Shown here: in pieces, positions 47,599 to 56,992 of the stretch
Numbering within the stretch: the stretch's first letter is position 1
Layout: the number at the start of each line of letters is the position of its first letter
Source of the DNA: VRUE01 sp963699215
Lineage (GTDB): Bacteria > Actinomycetota > Thermoleophilia > Solirubrobacterales > 70-9
DNA: 64,000 nucleotides
Reading direction: 5' to 3'
NCBI GenBank assembly: GCA_963699215.1
Contig: OY969422.1
Span: 2,046,001-2,110,000, forward strand
Program-made: the position numbers and the translations under genes
Notes under the pieces: generated by a model
What the model was told of the DNA's origin: nothing
Seen by the model: only the letters and a program-made list of their open reading frames with translations
Database searches by the model: none

Positions 47599-48936
47599 GT
47601 GGACCGGTCCAGGAACGGGCGAAACAAGCAGACGCGCTACGCCGCCGATGGCGCCGGCGTCGCAAACCGGCGCGCTCGTCAGCGCGCCCTCGCGATCGGC
47701 ATCGCCGCGGACGGAGGGGGCGGCGAGGGGCTTGCCGAGCTCAAGGAGCTGCTGCGCACCGCCGGCGTGGCGACGGCCGGAGAGGCGCTCCAGCAGCGCG
47801 CCGCGCCCGACCCCGATCGCTACCTCGGCCGCGGCAAGCTGGAGGAGGTGAAGCGGCAGATCGCCGCCTGCGACGCGAACCTGGTCGCCTGCGACGACGA
47901 GCTGGCGCCGCGCCAGGAGCGCAACCTCGAGGCGGCGCTGGGCGTACCGGTGATCGACCGCACCGCGGTCATCCTCGACATCTTCGCCGACCACGCCCAC
48001 TCGGCCGAGGGCAAGCTGCAGGTCGAGCTGGCCCAGCTCGAATACAACATGGCGCGCATGCGGGGCCTCTGGACGCACCTCGAGCGCCTCGGCGCCGGCA
48101 GGATGGACGGCGGCATCGGCACCAGGGGCCCGGGCGAGAGCCAGATCGAGACCGACCGGCGCCTCGCCCGCAACCGCATCGCGGCGCTGCGGCGCAAGCT
48201 GGAGCGCCTCGAGCTCAACCGGGGCGTGATGCGGGCGCGGCGGCAGAGCTCGTCGCTGCCGCGGGTCGCCCTCGCCGGCTACACCAACGCCGGCAAGTCG
48301 ACCCTGCTCAACGCGCTGACCGGCAGCGAGGAGGTCGGGGTGGGGGACAGGCTCTTCCACACGCTCGACCCGACCACGCGCAGCGTCCCGCTCTCGGGCC
48401 GCGACTTCCTCTTCACCGACACGGTCGGCTTCATCGAGAAGCTTCCCCACCAGCTGGTCGAGGCGTTCAAGGCGACGCTCGAGGAGACCGTCCTCGCCGA
48501 TCTGATCCTGCAGGTGGTCGACGCGGCGGCGCCCGAGGAGCGGCGCCTGGCCGACCTCGCCGCGGTCGACGCGGTCCTGGAGGAGATCGGCGGTGGCGGC
48601 AAGCCCCGCCTGCTCGTCCTCAACAAGGCCGACCTGCTCGACGAGGAGCAGCGCGGCGAGGCGCTGCTGCGCCATCCCGGTGCGGTGCTGGTCTCGGCGC
48701 TCAGCGGCGAGGGGATCGAGGGGCTGCGGGATCGGGTCGAGGAGGCCTTCGCCGACACCCTCGCCGAGGTCGAGCTGCTGATCCCCTACAGCGAGGGCGC
48801 CCGCCTGCACGAGCTGCACGAAGTCGCGGGCGAGCTCGAGCGCAGCGAGCGCGAGGACGGGGTGCTGGTCCACGCACGGGTCCCCGTCGCCGAGCTGCAC
48901 CGCTTCGACGACTTGCGCACCGCCGACGCTGCGTAG
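47599..48936 (+). CDS. hflX: GTPase HflX
   Basis: About 445 residues from a GTG. The N-terminal ribosome-binding part has DRYLGRGKLEEVKRQI and RTAVILDIFADHAHSAEGKLQVELAQL; the coiled coil (GPGESQIETDRRLARNRI) leads to the G domain with G1 GYTNAGKST, G3 DTVGF, and G4 NKAD. It splits or rescues ribosomes under stress. It is divergent from the reductase gene; the 57-base gap holds both promoters. dut follows. Confidence 0.95.
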   Translation: MDRSRNGRNKQTRYAADGAGVANRRARQRALAIGIAADGGGGEGLAELKELLRTAGVATAGEALQQRAAPDPDRYLGRGKLEEVKRQIAACDANLVACDDELAPRQERNLEAALGVPVIDRTAVILDIFADHAHSAEGKLQVELAQLEYNMARMRGLWTHLERLGAGRMDGGIGTRGPGESQIETDRRLARNRIAALRRKLERLELNRGVMRARRQSSSLPRVALAGYTNAGKSTLLNALTGSEEVGVGDRLFHTLDPTTRSVPLSGRDFLFTDTVGFIEKLPHQLVEAFKATLEETVLADLILQVVDAAAPEERRLADLAAVDAVLEEIGGGGKPRLLVLNKADLLDEEQRGEALLRHPGAVLVSALSGEGIEGLRDRVEEAFADTLAEVELLIPYSEGARLHELHEVAGELERSEREDGVLVHARVPVAELHRFDDLRTADAA

Positions 48937-48954
48937 GGGCGGCGGCGCTGTAGG

Positions 48955-49395
48955 GTGCCCGCCGTGGAGCTGCGGGTCGCGAAGCTGAAGGACGGGGCCA
49001 AGCTGCCTGCGCGCGCCCACGAAGGGGATGCCGGGCTGGATCTGTACGCGTGCGAGGCGGCGCATCTCGGGCCGGGGGAGAGGTGGAGCGTCGGGACCGG
49101 GGTGGCAGTGGAGATCCCCGCCGGGCATGCCGGGCTGGTGCTGCCCCGATCCGGGCTGGCTCGCGACCATGGGATCGCCCTCGTCAACAGCCCGGGGCTG
49201 ATCGACGCCGGCTACCGCGGCGAAGTCCGGGTGCTGCTGCTCAACACCGACCCGGCCGAGGTCTTCCGGGTCGAGCCCGGCGACCGCATCGCCCAGCTCG
49301 TGCTCGCGCCGGTCGCTATCGCCGACCCGGTCGAGGTCGAGGCGCTGACCGAGTCCGCCCGCGGCGACGGCGGCTTCGGCTCCAGCGGCCGTTAG
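48955..49395 (+). CDS. dut: dUTP diphosphatase
   Basis: About 146 residues. The five trimeric dUTPase motifs are in order: AHEGDAGLDLYA, LPRSGLA, GLIDAGYRGEVRV, RIAQLVLAPV and a C-terminal RGDGGFGSSG. It removes dUTP and supplies dUMP. The GTG at 48955 or another at 48964 could be the start. It overlaps the convergent RTX gene by four bases. Confidence 0.95.
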   Translation: MPAVELRVAKLKDGAKLPARAHEGDAGLDLYACEAAHLGPGERWSVGTGVAVEIPAGHAGLVLPRSGLARDHGIALVNSPGLIDAGYRGEVRVLLLNTDPAEVFRVEPGDRIAQLVLAPVAIADPVEVEALTESARGDGGFGSSGR

Positions 49396-51506
49396 CGGCG
49401 CCGAATCCTGAACTTGAACAGGGCGGGGGAGGGGTCGCGATTGCCGGCGGCGTCGATGGCGAAGACGCGGAACGCATGGCGCCCCGGCGCGAGCCTGTAG
49501 CGGCGCGGCGAGCGGCACGGTCTGGCCCGGTCGCGGTCGAGCTTGCAGCGAAAGGCCGAGCCGGCCTCGTTCGAGGCGAAGGCGAAGGCGATCGCTCGGC
49601 GCGATCCGGTCGCGAAAAGGATCTTCGCGGGACGATTGAGAAGCCGGGTTTGCGGGGCGCGGCGATCTCTGCGCTGCGGTTGCGGGTTGAGCTGTGGCGC
49701 CGACGACGCGCTCGCCTGGGGCCCGAGCGGCGTATTTGGCGGGCGGAAGCTGTTTGGGGCGCGTTCCTCGACGTCCTCGCAGGCGATCGGCGCAGCGTCG
49801 GGGCCGTTCTCGGGGAAGTCGATCTGAGCGGTGTCGAAGCCATCGCCGCAATCGATCGCCGGATCGGGGTCGTCATCGGGGAAGCCGGAGTTGGCGAGGA
49901 TCGTGTCGTCGCCGGCGGCGGCGAAGTAGGAGTCCGGTCCCGGTCTGCCCAGCAGCTGATTGGGGCCGGGGTCGCCGATCATCACGTCTCCAAGGCTCGT
50001 CCCCTCGGTGTCCTCGATCGCTTCCAGCTCGGCCGGGGGGCCCTCTCCGGCGCAGGTCAGCTGCCCTCCCGTGCCCGCTTTGCCGACGATGTCGGCGCCC
50101 ATGTCGATCGTGATCGCGAAGTCGAAGTTGGCCCAGTTGGCGTTGTCCCGATCGGGACCGCCGTCGAGCAGTTCGCCTTCGCAGACGGAGTCGGAGACGA
50201 AGAGATCCTCGCCGCTTCCCGCGTGCAGGGTGTCGTCTCCCTCGTTGTTGGGCACGGCGTCGTCGCCGCTGCCGGCGTCGACCGTGTCGTCGCCGTCGCC
50301 GTCCACCACCGCGTCTTCGGTATCGCCGCCGGTGAGGTCGTCGCCGCCGGCGCCGCCCAGCACGATGACCGAGGTGCTCGCGGGGAAGCCCGTTGCGGAG
50401 AGGTCGTCTTCTCCGGCCAGGCCGGCGAGGAGGATCGAGTCGGGGGCGCTCGTAACCGGGCAGACGACTTTGCCCATGGCGGGTGGGTTGCAGCCGCCGG
50501 CGACGGCCGGGTCGGTGTCGAACGATCCCTCCGATCCGGCGCCGAGGGCGAAGGTGACGGCGCTGGCGGCGTAGCTCGCGACGACTACGTCATCCTCGTC
50601 GCTGCCGGTCAGGTAGAGCGCCGAAACGGGGGCGCCGGGGACCATCGATCCAACCGCGATCGCGCCGGGATCGCGCGGGTCCACCTCCTCCGAGCTCGTC
50701 TCGCAGTCGATGGTCGCGCCCGCCCCTGCGCAGCTGTCGCCCTCGGCCCCGCCATGCAGCTGGTCAGCGCCCCCTCCGCCGAGGATGACGTCGGCGCCGC
50801 CGCCACCGTAGATCGTCTGCACGGCTGAGGTGCCGACGATGTAATCCGGAAAGGCGGAGCCGATCACGACGTCGAAGTCGGCGCCCTCGACTTCTTCGTC
50901 GTAGCCACCGCCGTGTGGCGCCCGGCCGTTGTCGCCGCGGCCGGTCTGCAGATTGATGTAGACGCCCCGGCCGTCGACCGCCTGCGGAAAGTTCTCGTAG
51001 ACGGAGAAGTCCGGGAATCCTGCCCTGTTGAAGAAGCCCGGCGTTACGCCGGTCGCGTAGCTGAGCGTGTCGAATCCGCCACCGGTGTTCCGGATGTCGT
51101 CGATCGTGGCGTCGCCGCGGACGAAGTCGTCCCCGATTTCCCCATCGAGCAGTGAGTCGGCGCCGAAGCCGCCCGAGAGGCGATCGTTGCCGATCCCTCC
51201 GCGCAGCTGGTCGTCGCCGATGCCGCCGTAGAGCCGGTCGTCCCCGGGGCCCCCGTTGAGCCTGTCGTTGCCGCGCTGGCCGTAGAGGACGTCGTCGTCG
51301 CCTTCGCCGTTGACAGTGGTGATGTTGCGCGGAGCCCGGATCGTGTCCGCGCAGGGCGTGCCCACGATCGTGTTGCCGACGGTTTGGGGCCCTTCCTCGC
51401 AAGTCGGCGCAGCAGTCGCCGCGGGCGTCGCGGTAATGCCGACGGCAAGGGCGCCGGCAAACATCAGCGAGGCCAGCGCGGGCTTTGGCTTCGGGGACAT
51501 CCCCAT
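49392..51506 (-). CDS. Secreted RTX-type calcium-binding repeat protein
   Basis: About 704 residues from an ATG at 51506. A signal peptide (ALASLMFAGALAVGITATPAATA) precedes about six GGxGxDxL repeats (residues 70-135), such as GGPGDDRLYGGIGDDQLRGG, with further groups around 220-245 and 315-360. Such nonapeptides bind calcium. The last 100 residues form an Ig-like domain (FRCKLDRDRARPC, PGRHAFRVFAIDAAGNRDPSPA). No type I exporter genes are nearby, so Sec export is assumed. The frame is open upstream, but only the signal peptide makes a plausible start. Confidence 0.82.
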   Translation of the reverse strand: MGMSPKPKPALASLMFAGALAVGITATPAATAAPTCEEGPQTVGNTIVGTPCADTIRAPRNITTVNGEGDDDVLYGQRGNDRLNGGPGDDRLYGGIGDDQLRGGIGNDRLSGGFGADSLLDGEIGDDFVRGDATIDDIRNTGGGFDTLSYATGVTPGFFNRAGFPDFSVYENFPQAVDGRGVYINLQTGRGDNGRAPHGGGYDEEVEGADFDVVIGSAFPDYIVGTSAVQTIYGGGGADVILGGGGADQLHGGAEGDSCAGAGATIDCETSSEEVDPRDPGAIAVGSMVPGAPVSALYLTGSDEDDVVVASYAASAVTFALGAGSEGSFDTDPAVAGGCNPPAMGKVVCPVTSAPDSILLAGLAGEDDLSATGFPASTSVIVLGGAGGDDLTGGDTEDAVVDGDGDDTVDAGSGDDAVPNNEGDDTLHAGSGEDLFVSDSVCEGELLDGGPDRDNANWANFDFAITIDMGADIVGKAGTGGQLTCAGEGPPAELEAIEDTEGTSLGDVMIGDPGPNQLLGRPGPDSYFAAAGDDTILANSGFPDDDPDPAIDCGDGFDTAQIDFPENGPDAAPIACEDVEERAPNSFRPPNTPLGPQASASSAPQLNPQPQRRDRRAPQTRLLNRPAKILFATGSRRAIAFAFASNEAGSAFRCKLDRDRARPCRSPRRYRLAPGRHAFRVFAIDAAGNRDPSPALFKFRIRRR

Positions 51507-51532
51507 GCCTACCCGAACCGTCTGTCGTTCAC

Positions 51533-52270
51533 TCAGTTGCGGAGAGCGACTTCCCGGGCGCAGCGCTGCGCCGTCAGCTCGAGCTCGTCGTCGAGAGGGG
51601 CGAGCTCGGGCCGGCTGCCGTAGCGGTGCTCGAGGGCGGTGCCGATTAGATGGTCGGCCAGCCAGGCGTTCTTGGGCAGCAGCGGACCGTGCAGGTAGGT
51701 GCCGATCAGGTTGTCGCGCCGCACGCCCTCGAATCCGTCCTTGCCGTTGTTGCCATGGCCCTTCAGTACACGCCCGAGCGGGGTCGCTCCCTCGCTGAGG
51801 TACGTGCGGCCGCCGTGGTTCTCGAAGCCGGCGATCGTCTGCGGGCCGGTGCCGAGGTCGGCCTCGATCGCGACGTTGCCGATCAGCCGCTCGCCCGGCT
51901 CGCGCACCGTCTCCAGGTCGGCCAGGCCGAGCCCCGGCAGCCGCTCCTCGCCGAGCTGGTAGCTGTGCCCGAGCAGCTGGTAGCCGCCGCAGACGGCGAG
52001 CATGACGGCGCCGTCCTCGACTGCGGCGGCGAGTGCCTCGCGCTTGCTCGCGACCATGTCGGCGGCGACGGCGCGCTGGTCGCGGTCTTGGCCGCCGCCG
52101 AGGTAGAGCAGGTCGTGCGCCGTCGGGTCGAGTCCCTCTCCCGGGCCGGCGGCGGCGTAGGAGAAGCCGATTCCGCGCCACTCGCAGCGTCGCTGCAGGA
52201 AGAGGATGTTGCCGCGGTCGGCATAGATGTTCATCTGCTCGGGGTAGAGGGCGAGGACGCGGAGCTCCAT
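51533..52270 (-). CDS. gatD: Lipid II isoglutaminyl synthase, glutaminase subunit
   Basis: About 245 residues from the ATG at 52270. CobB/CobQ-type glutamine amidotransferase: VLALYPEQMNIYADRGNILFL, the nucleophile in VMLAVCGGYQLLGHSY, and IGTYLHGPLLPKN with the catalytic His. With MurT it amidates the D-Glu of lipid II. A methyltransferase gene lies between it and murT, and all three overlap or nearly overlap, which suggests co-translation. Confidence 0.9.
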   Translation of the reverse strand: MELRVLALYPEQMNIYADRGNILFLQRRCEWRGIGFSYAAAGPGEGLDPTAHDLLYLGGGQDRDQRAVAADMVASKREALAAAVEDGAVMLAVCGGYQLLGHSYQLGEERLPGLGLADLETVREPGERLIGNVAIEADLGTGPQTIAGFENHGGRTYLSEGATPLGRVLKGHGNNGKDGFEGVRRDNLIGTYLHGPLLPKNAWLADHLIGTALEHRYGSRPELAPLDDELELTAQRCAREVALRN

Positions 52271-52980
52271 CAGGCCTCCCTCTCCAGCAGGACGACGCTC
52301 GAGCCGACGTGGATGTCGGTGGGCGGGATGGCGCGGCGCCCGGCCGGGACGAGGCCGGCCTCGCGCGCCTCCGCCTCGAGCGTCGGCGCGTCGAGGACGC
52401 GCAGCGCGATTTCGTAGAGCTCCTCCTCGAGCTCGCCCTGCGGCGAGACGGTCTGGCGCAGCCGCCGCAGCTGGATCGAGCCGGCCTCGACTTGCGCGTC
52501 GACCGGCAGGCTCGAGTAGACCCAGCCGTCGACCTCGCGAGCGTCGGGCAGGGGGGAGGGGGCTTCCGCCGGCTCGGGCATCGCCTCGACGATCGCAAAG
52601 GCGGCGAGCCCATCCTCGCTCAGGTGCTTCGCGACACCTCGCAGGCAGCGCACCCGCTGTTCGGCGGAGTCGAAGAGCTGCAGCAACTGCATCGGCGCCA
52701 GGATCAGGCCGAACTCCGTCTCGAGGTCGAAGTCGGTCGCGTCCGCCAGCGCCGCGGCGGCGGGCAGGCCCTGAGCTCGCTCGGCGAACCCGCCGAGCAG
52801 CTCCGGGTCGTTGTCGAGCCCGCGCACGGCGTGCCCGCGGCGAGCGAGGTGCAGGGAGACGCGGCCGGTCCCGCAGCCCAGGTCGAGGATCGAGCCATCG
52901 GCACTCGCTGCCAGCTCCTCCCACAGCGCTAGGTCGGCCGCGTAGGCGCCGCACTCGACGTCGTGCCAGATGACGCTCAT
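52270..52980 (-). CDS. Class I SAM-dependent methyltransferase
   Basis: About 236 residues. Motif I is ILDLGCGTGRVSLHLARRGH (near residue 31), then GLDNDPELL and FGLILAPMQLLQLF. The C-terminal beta part carries RRAIPPTDIHVGSSVVLLE. It starts at an overlap with murT and its stop overlaps the gatD start (TGATG), so it is embedded in the lipid II amidation operon. Substrate unknown; an envelope or unrelated small molecule is possible. Confidence 0.85.
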   Translation of the reverse strand: MSVIWHDVECGAYAADLALWEELAASADGSILDLGCGTGRVSLHLARRGHAVRGLDNDPELLGGFAERAQGLPAAAALADATDFDLETEFGLILAPMQLLQLFDSAEQRVRCLRGVAKHLSEDGLAAFAIVEAMPEPAEAPSPLPDAREVDGWVYSSLPVDAQVEAGSIQLRRLRQTVSPQGELEEELYEIALRVLDAPTLEAEAREAGLVPAGRRAIPPTDIHVGSSVVLLEREA

Positions 52981-54370
52981 CGCCAGAACTCCTTCGTCAG
53001 GCCGCGGCCGGAGAGCAGCTTGTGCAGCTCGAGCAGCGCGGTGTAGGTGGGCAGAGCGAAGAGCCGCTCGGGCGCCTCCTCGACGGCGCGGTCGAGCGAG
53101 CGCTCGATCCCCGGCTCGACCGCGATCGACTCCTCCGGCCAGCCCGCGTACTTGAGCCGCAGCGCCATCTCCGGCGCCCGCGTGCCGGCGCAGGTCACGC
53201 GGCGCACGACCCCCTCCAGCAGCTCGAAGTCGGCGTCCCAGATCCAGGAGACGTCGCGACCGTCGGCGATGCGGTCGTTGAGCCCGATCCAGAGGTCGAG
53301 CCCGCCGCCCGCCGCCTCCAGCTTCAGCGTGCGCAGGACCTCGTTGGCCCCCGCCGGGTTCTTGATCAGCAGGATCGAGACCGGCTTGTCGCCGACCGCG
53401 ATCGTCTCGACCCGGCCGAAGGCGCCGCGGCGTCTCGCCAGGGCGGCGGCGATCTGTCCCGGCGGCGATCCCCAGCTCCAGCCCGGCGGCGATCGCCGCC
53501 AGCGCGTTGTAGACGTTGTAGAGGCCGGGCAGGGGCAGCTCGACGGTCGATCTCGCCGGCGGGCGTGCGGACCGTGAGCGAGGAGCCGCGCATCCCGTGC
53601 AGCTCGATCCGGGTCGCCGCCACCTCGGGAGCTGGCCGGGCCGCGCCGCAGCCGGGGCAGGAGTAGTGGCCGAGGTGGCCGACGAAGGCGCGCTCGTAGG
53701 CGTAGGGGTGGCCGCAGCGGCGGCAGTGCTTGGCGTCGAAGGCGTGCTGCAGCTCCGGCAGCGCCTGGGTCGGGTCCTCGATCCCGAAGTAGACGATCCC
53801 CTCGCGCCGCTTGCCGTCGCCGTCGCGGCCGAGGTCGGCGATCAGCGGGTCGTCGGCGTTGAGCGCGAAGCGCGTGCGCCCGGCTCGGGCGCCGACCGTC
53901 TTCGCCCACTCCTCGGCGAGCGCCTCGATCTCGCCGTAGCGGTCGAGCTGGTCGCGGAAGAGGTTGCCGAGGACGATCAGCGAGGGATCGAGCTGGTCCG
54001 CCACCTTCGGCAGCCAGGCCTCGTCGACCTCGAACAGGCCCTCGCGCCCGTTCTGCTCGAGCAGCGCGGTGGCGATTCCCCAGGTCATGTTCGAGCCGGC
54101 GCGGTTGTGCACCGGGTCGCGGCCGTCGGCGGCGAGCAGGGCGGCGAGCATCCCGGCGGTCGTCGTCTTGCCGTTGGTGGCGCTGATCAGGGTTGCGCCA
54201 CGGTCGAGCCGTGAGCCGAGGCGGGCGATCGCCTCCGGGTCGAGGCGCAGCAGCAGGCGTCCCGGCAGGGTCGTGCCGCCGCCGCGGCCGCTGGCGCGGC
54301 TGGCGGCGCCGACCGCCCTGGCCGCCAGGCGCTTGGCCCCGAACAGCGCCCCGCTGCGGCCTTCGCTCAC
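52977..54370 (-). CDS. murT: Lipid II isoglutaminyl synthase, Mur ligase-like subunit, with two frameshifts
   Basis: About 464 residues when corrected. The N-terminal Mur ligase part has TLISATNGKTTTAGMLAALL, NRAGSNMTWGIATALL, FEVDEAWLP and a zinc-ribbon (HCRRCGHPYAYE, HYSCPGCG). The C-terminal DUF1727 part has RRRGAFGRVETIAVGD and SILLIKNPAGANEVL. Two extra bases, near 53546 (after TPAGEID) and 53457 (before GQIAAALARR), place the middle stretch ELPLPGLYNVYNALAAI in a third frame. All pieces are family-like, so sequencing errors are likely. It pairs with GatD. Confidence 0.88.
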
Positions 54371-55249
54371 TCCCCGGCCCGCGGAGGGACGATCACGCTC
54401 AGCGCATCGGGCAGCACCCGCAGGCTGGCCGGCAGGTCGGTCAGGTGCTCGCCGTCGGCGTAGACCGGAAAGGGTCGGCTGGCGCTCAGCTCCAGGCGCG
54501 AGGCGCGGAACACGCGCACCTCGTCCTCCTCGACGTGGGTGCCCTTGAACACCTTGGGCAGGTTACTCAGGAAGCGCAGCTTGCCGACCTCGCCGACGGT
54601 GACCACGTCGAACTCGCCGTCGGCCAGGTCCGCGTCGGGGGCGATGAACATGCCGCCGCCGAAGGCCCTGCTGTTGGCGACCGATACCGAGTAGCCGGTG
54701 AAGCGCTGCCGCTCCTCGCCTGCCCGGAGCGTGAAGCGGGCCGGCTTCCAGCCGAGCAGGGTGCGAATGCCGGCGTAGGCGTAGACCAGGTTGCCGCGCA
54801 GCCAGCTCGTCTCGTTGGCGAGCCGGTTCGCTTCGGAGTCGAAGCCGACGCTGACGATGCCGAGGAAGCGCTTGCCGTTGACCTCGCCGACGTCGATGCG
54901 CCGGGTCTGCCCGGCGGCGAGCGCCGCGACCGCCGCCGTCGGGGTCGGCGGGGATGCCGAGCACGCGGGCGAGGTCGTTGCCGCGTCCGCCGGGGACGAT
55001 TCCCAGCGGCGTCTCCGAGCCGGCCAGGGCACCGCCGATCGCGCCGATCAGGCCGTCGCCGCCGATCACCACCGGTACCTCGCCGGCCTCGACCGCGCGC
55101 AGCGCCCGCTCGACCCCGTCGTCGAGCTCCCGCGTGCGCTCCACCCGGAAGGAGATCCGCCGCGCGTCCAGCTCCTGCTCGAGCTGCGGCAACAGCTTCA
55201 GGGTGCGCCCGTGCGCCGAAGCGGGGTTGACCAGCAGCGCCAGCGGCAT
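54367..55249 (-). CDS. Diacylglycerol/lipid kinase family protein, frameshifted
   Basis: About 294 residues when corrected. The start LALLVNPASAHGRTLKLLPQL, the VVIGGDGLIGAIGGAL glycine loop and GIVPGGRGNDLARVLGIP are the DagK/YegS nucleotide-binding motifs. About 54938 one extra base shifts the frame; the other frame continues AAVAALAAGQTRRIDVGEVNGKRF and ends VIVPPRAGE. It phosphorylates diacylglycerol, sphingosine-like or related lipids. It overlaps murT by four bases. ATG 55249 is preferred over 55264. Confidence 0.85.
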
Positions 55250-55285
55250 GCCCTCGATATCCACGCGGTGCAGCCTATTCGGCGC

Positions 55286-55759
55286 TCAGTCGTCGTCGTG
55301 CAGCCGCAACACGCGGAAGCGCTCGCCGTCCCGCTTGCCGTCCGCGACCGGATCGAGGCGGTGGCCGCCGAGGCGCCAGTCCAGCCACCGCCACTCGCCG
55401 ACCAGCACCAGGTGGCCGCCGGGGCGGAGCACCCGTGCGACCTCGCCCGGGTTGAGGCGGCCGCCGGCCTGGGCGACCAGGTCGAAGAAGCCGTCGGGGT
55501 AGGGGAGGGCGCCCGGCCTGCCGCGCTTGAACGCCACCCGGCCCTCGGGGTCGAGCCCCACCCGCGACACCGCGGCGCGGACCGCCTCCTCGGAGGCATC
55601 GACGCCACGCACTCGGGCGGCCGGGAACTCGCGCGCGAGGAAGAGCACGCCGTCGCCGTCGCCGCAGCCGATCTCGAGCACGCGCTCCGGCTGCCCCGGG
55701 ACGTGGAGCACAGCGATGGCAAGCGCCGTGAGCGAGGGCGAGGACATCCACCCGATCAT
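55286..55759 (-). CDS. Small class I SAM-dependent methyltransferase
   Basis: About 157 residues. RVLEIGCGDGDGVLFLAREFP gives motif I; VRGVDASEEAVRAA, GRPGALPYPDGFFDLV and EVARVLRPGGHLVLVGEW complete the Rossmann core. It is short, with little beyond the core, so substrate recognition is not visible. It reads divergently from the cyclophilin gene. Confidence 0.82.
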   Translation of the reverse strand: MIGWMSSPSLTALAIAVLHVPGQPERVLEIGCGDGDGVLFLAREFPAARVRGVDASEEAVRAAVSRVGLDPEGRVAFKRGRPGALPYPDGFFDLVAQAGGRLNPGEVARVLRPGGHLVLVGEWRWLDWRLGGHRLDPVADGKRDGERFRVLRLHDDD

Positions 55760-55793
55760 CCCAACGTCTGCGTCGTCTAGGATCTTCGCCGCT

Positions 55794-56474
55794 GTGGAGG
55801 GATCTCAGGATCGAACCAAGTGGATCGCGCTCGCGGTCTTCGCCGTGATCGCGATCGGCGTCGTCGCCGCGATCCTGATCGGGCGCGGCGGCGGGGACGA
55901 CGACTCGACCACGACGGCGAGCGCCGCCGGCTGCAAGCAGGTCGAGGCGCCGAAGCCGAAGAACGTCAGCTTCGAAGCCGTAAAGAACACGGTCAAGCAG
56001 AACGAAGAAGTGACCGCGGTGGTCGAGACGAGCTGCGGCACCTTCGAGATCGCGCTCGATTCCAAGCGGGCGCCGAAAACGGTCAACTCCTTCGTCTTCC
56101 TCTCCGAGGAAGGCTTCTACGACGGCCTCACCTTCCACCGGGTCGCCCCGGGCTTCGTCATCCAGGGCGGCGATCCGCTCGGCAGCGGAACCGGCGGCCC
56201 TGGCTACAGCGTCGACGAGAAGCCGCCGTCCAACCTCGCCTACACCAGAGGCGTGGTCGCGATGGCGAAGAGCTCGGCGGAGCCGCCGGGTCGTTCGGGC
56301 AGCCAGTTCTTCGTGGTTCTCTCCGCCGATGCCGGCCTGCCCCCCGAATACGCGCTGGTCGGCAAGGTCGACAAGGGCTTCGACGTGGTCGAACGGATCG
56401 GCGAGCTCGGCACCCCCGCCGAAAAACCGAAACAGACCGTCCTGATCGAGAAGATCGCGATCGAAAAGGGCTGA
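55794..56474 (+). CDS. Membrane-anchored cyclophilin-type peptidyl-prolyl isomerase
   Basis: About 226 residues from a GTG at 55794. One helix (WIALAVFAVIAIGVVAAILIG, residues 10-30) anchors it outside, then a linker and the cyclophilin domain: VETSCGTFEIALDSKRAPKTVNSFVFL, FYDGLTFHRVAPGFVIQGGDP, VAMAKSSAEPPGRSGSQFFVVL. The FHR and QFF residues of the active site are present. It folds exported proteins. A peroxiredoxin gene follows 17 bases later. Confidence 0.92.
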   Translation: MEGSQDRTKWIALAVFAVIAIGVVAAILIGRGGGDDDSTTTASAAGCKQVEAPKPKNVSFEAVKNTVKQNEEVTAVVETSCGTFEIALDSKRAPKTVNSFVFLSEEGFYDGLTFHRVAPGFVIQGGDPLGSGTGGPGYSVDEKPPSNLAYTRGVVAMAKSSAEPPGRSGSQFFVVLSADAGLPPEYALVGKVDKGFDVVERIGELGTPAEKPKQTVLIEKIAIEKG

Positions 56475-56491
56475 CGGGCTAACCTGCCCCT

Positions 56492-56992
56492 ATGGCGAAG
56501 GTCGACGTCGGCGACGCGGCACCTGACTTCGAGCTTCCGGGGACCGGCGGCAAGACGTACAGGCTGGCTGATCTGCGGGGCAAGAACGTCGTCCTCGCCT
56601 TCTACCCGGGCGACGAAACGACGGTCTGCACGGCGCAGCTCTGCTCCTACCGCGACAACGGCGACCGGCTCGACCGGCTCGACGCCGAGGTGCTGGGCAT
56701 CTCGCCGCAGTCGGTCGACTCGCACGAGCACTGGGTCCAGGAGCAGAGCCTCAACGTGCCGCTGCTCGCCGACGAAGACCTGACGGTGAGCAAGCGCTAC
56801 GGGGTAACCGCCTGGCTCGGCCCGCTCGCGCGCTTCACCGAGCTGAAAGACGTGCCGGGCGGCCGCTACATCATGCGATCGATCTTCGTCGTCGACGCCG
56901 ATGGGATCGTCCACTACCGGCACGTGTCGAGGACCGGCTCTACCTTCCAGTCGGTCGGCGATCTCGAGCGCGCCGTCGCCTCCCTGGCTTGA
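56492..56992 (+). CDS. Peroxiredoxin (AhpC/TSA type)
   Basis: About 166 residues. VDVGDAAPDFELPGTGGKTYRLADLRGKNVVLAFYPGDETTVCTAQLCSYRD carries, in the second half, the peroxidatic Cys in TTVC and a second Cys five residues on, the BCP/PrxQ spacing. It reduces peroxides with thioredoxin-like donors. Its stop overlaps the start of the next gene (TTGATG). Confidence 0.9.
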   Translation: MAKVDVGDAAPDFELPGTGGKTYRLADLRGKNVVLAFYPGDETTVCTAQLCSYRDNGDRLDRLDAEVLGISPQSVDSHEHWVQEQSLNVPLLADEDLTVSKRYGVTAWLGPLARFTELKDVPGGRYIMRSIFVVDADGIVHYRHVSRTGSTFQSVGDLERAVASLA

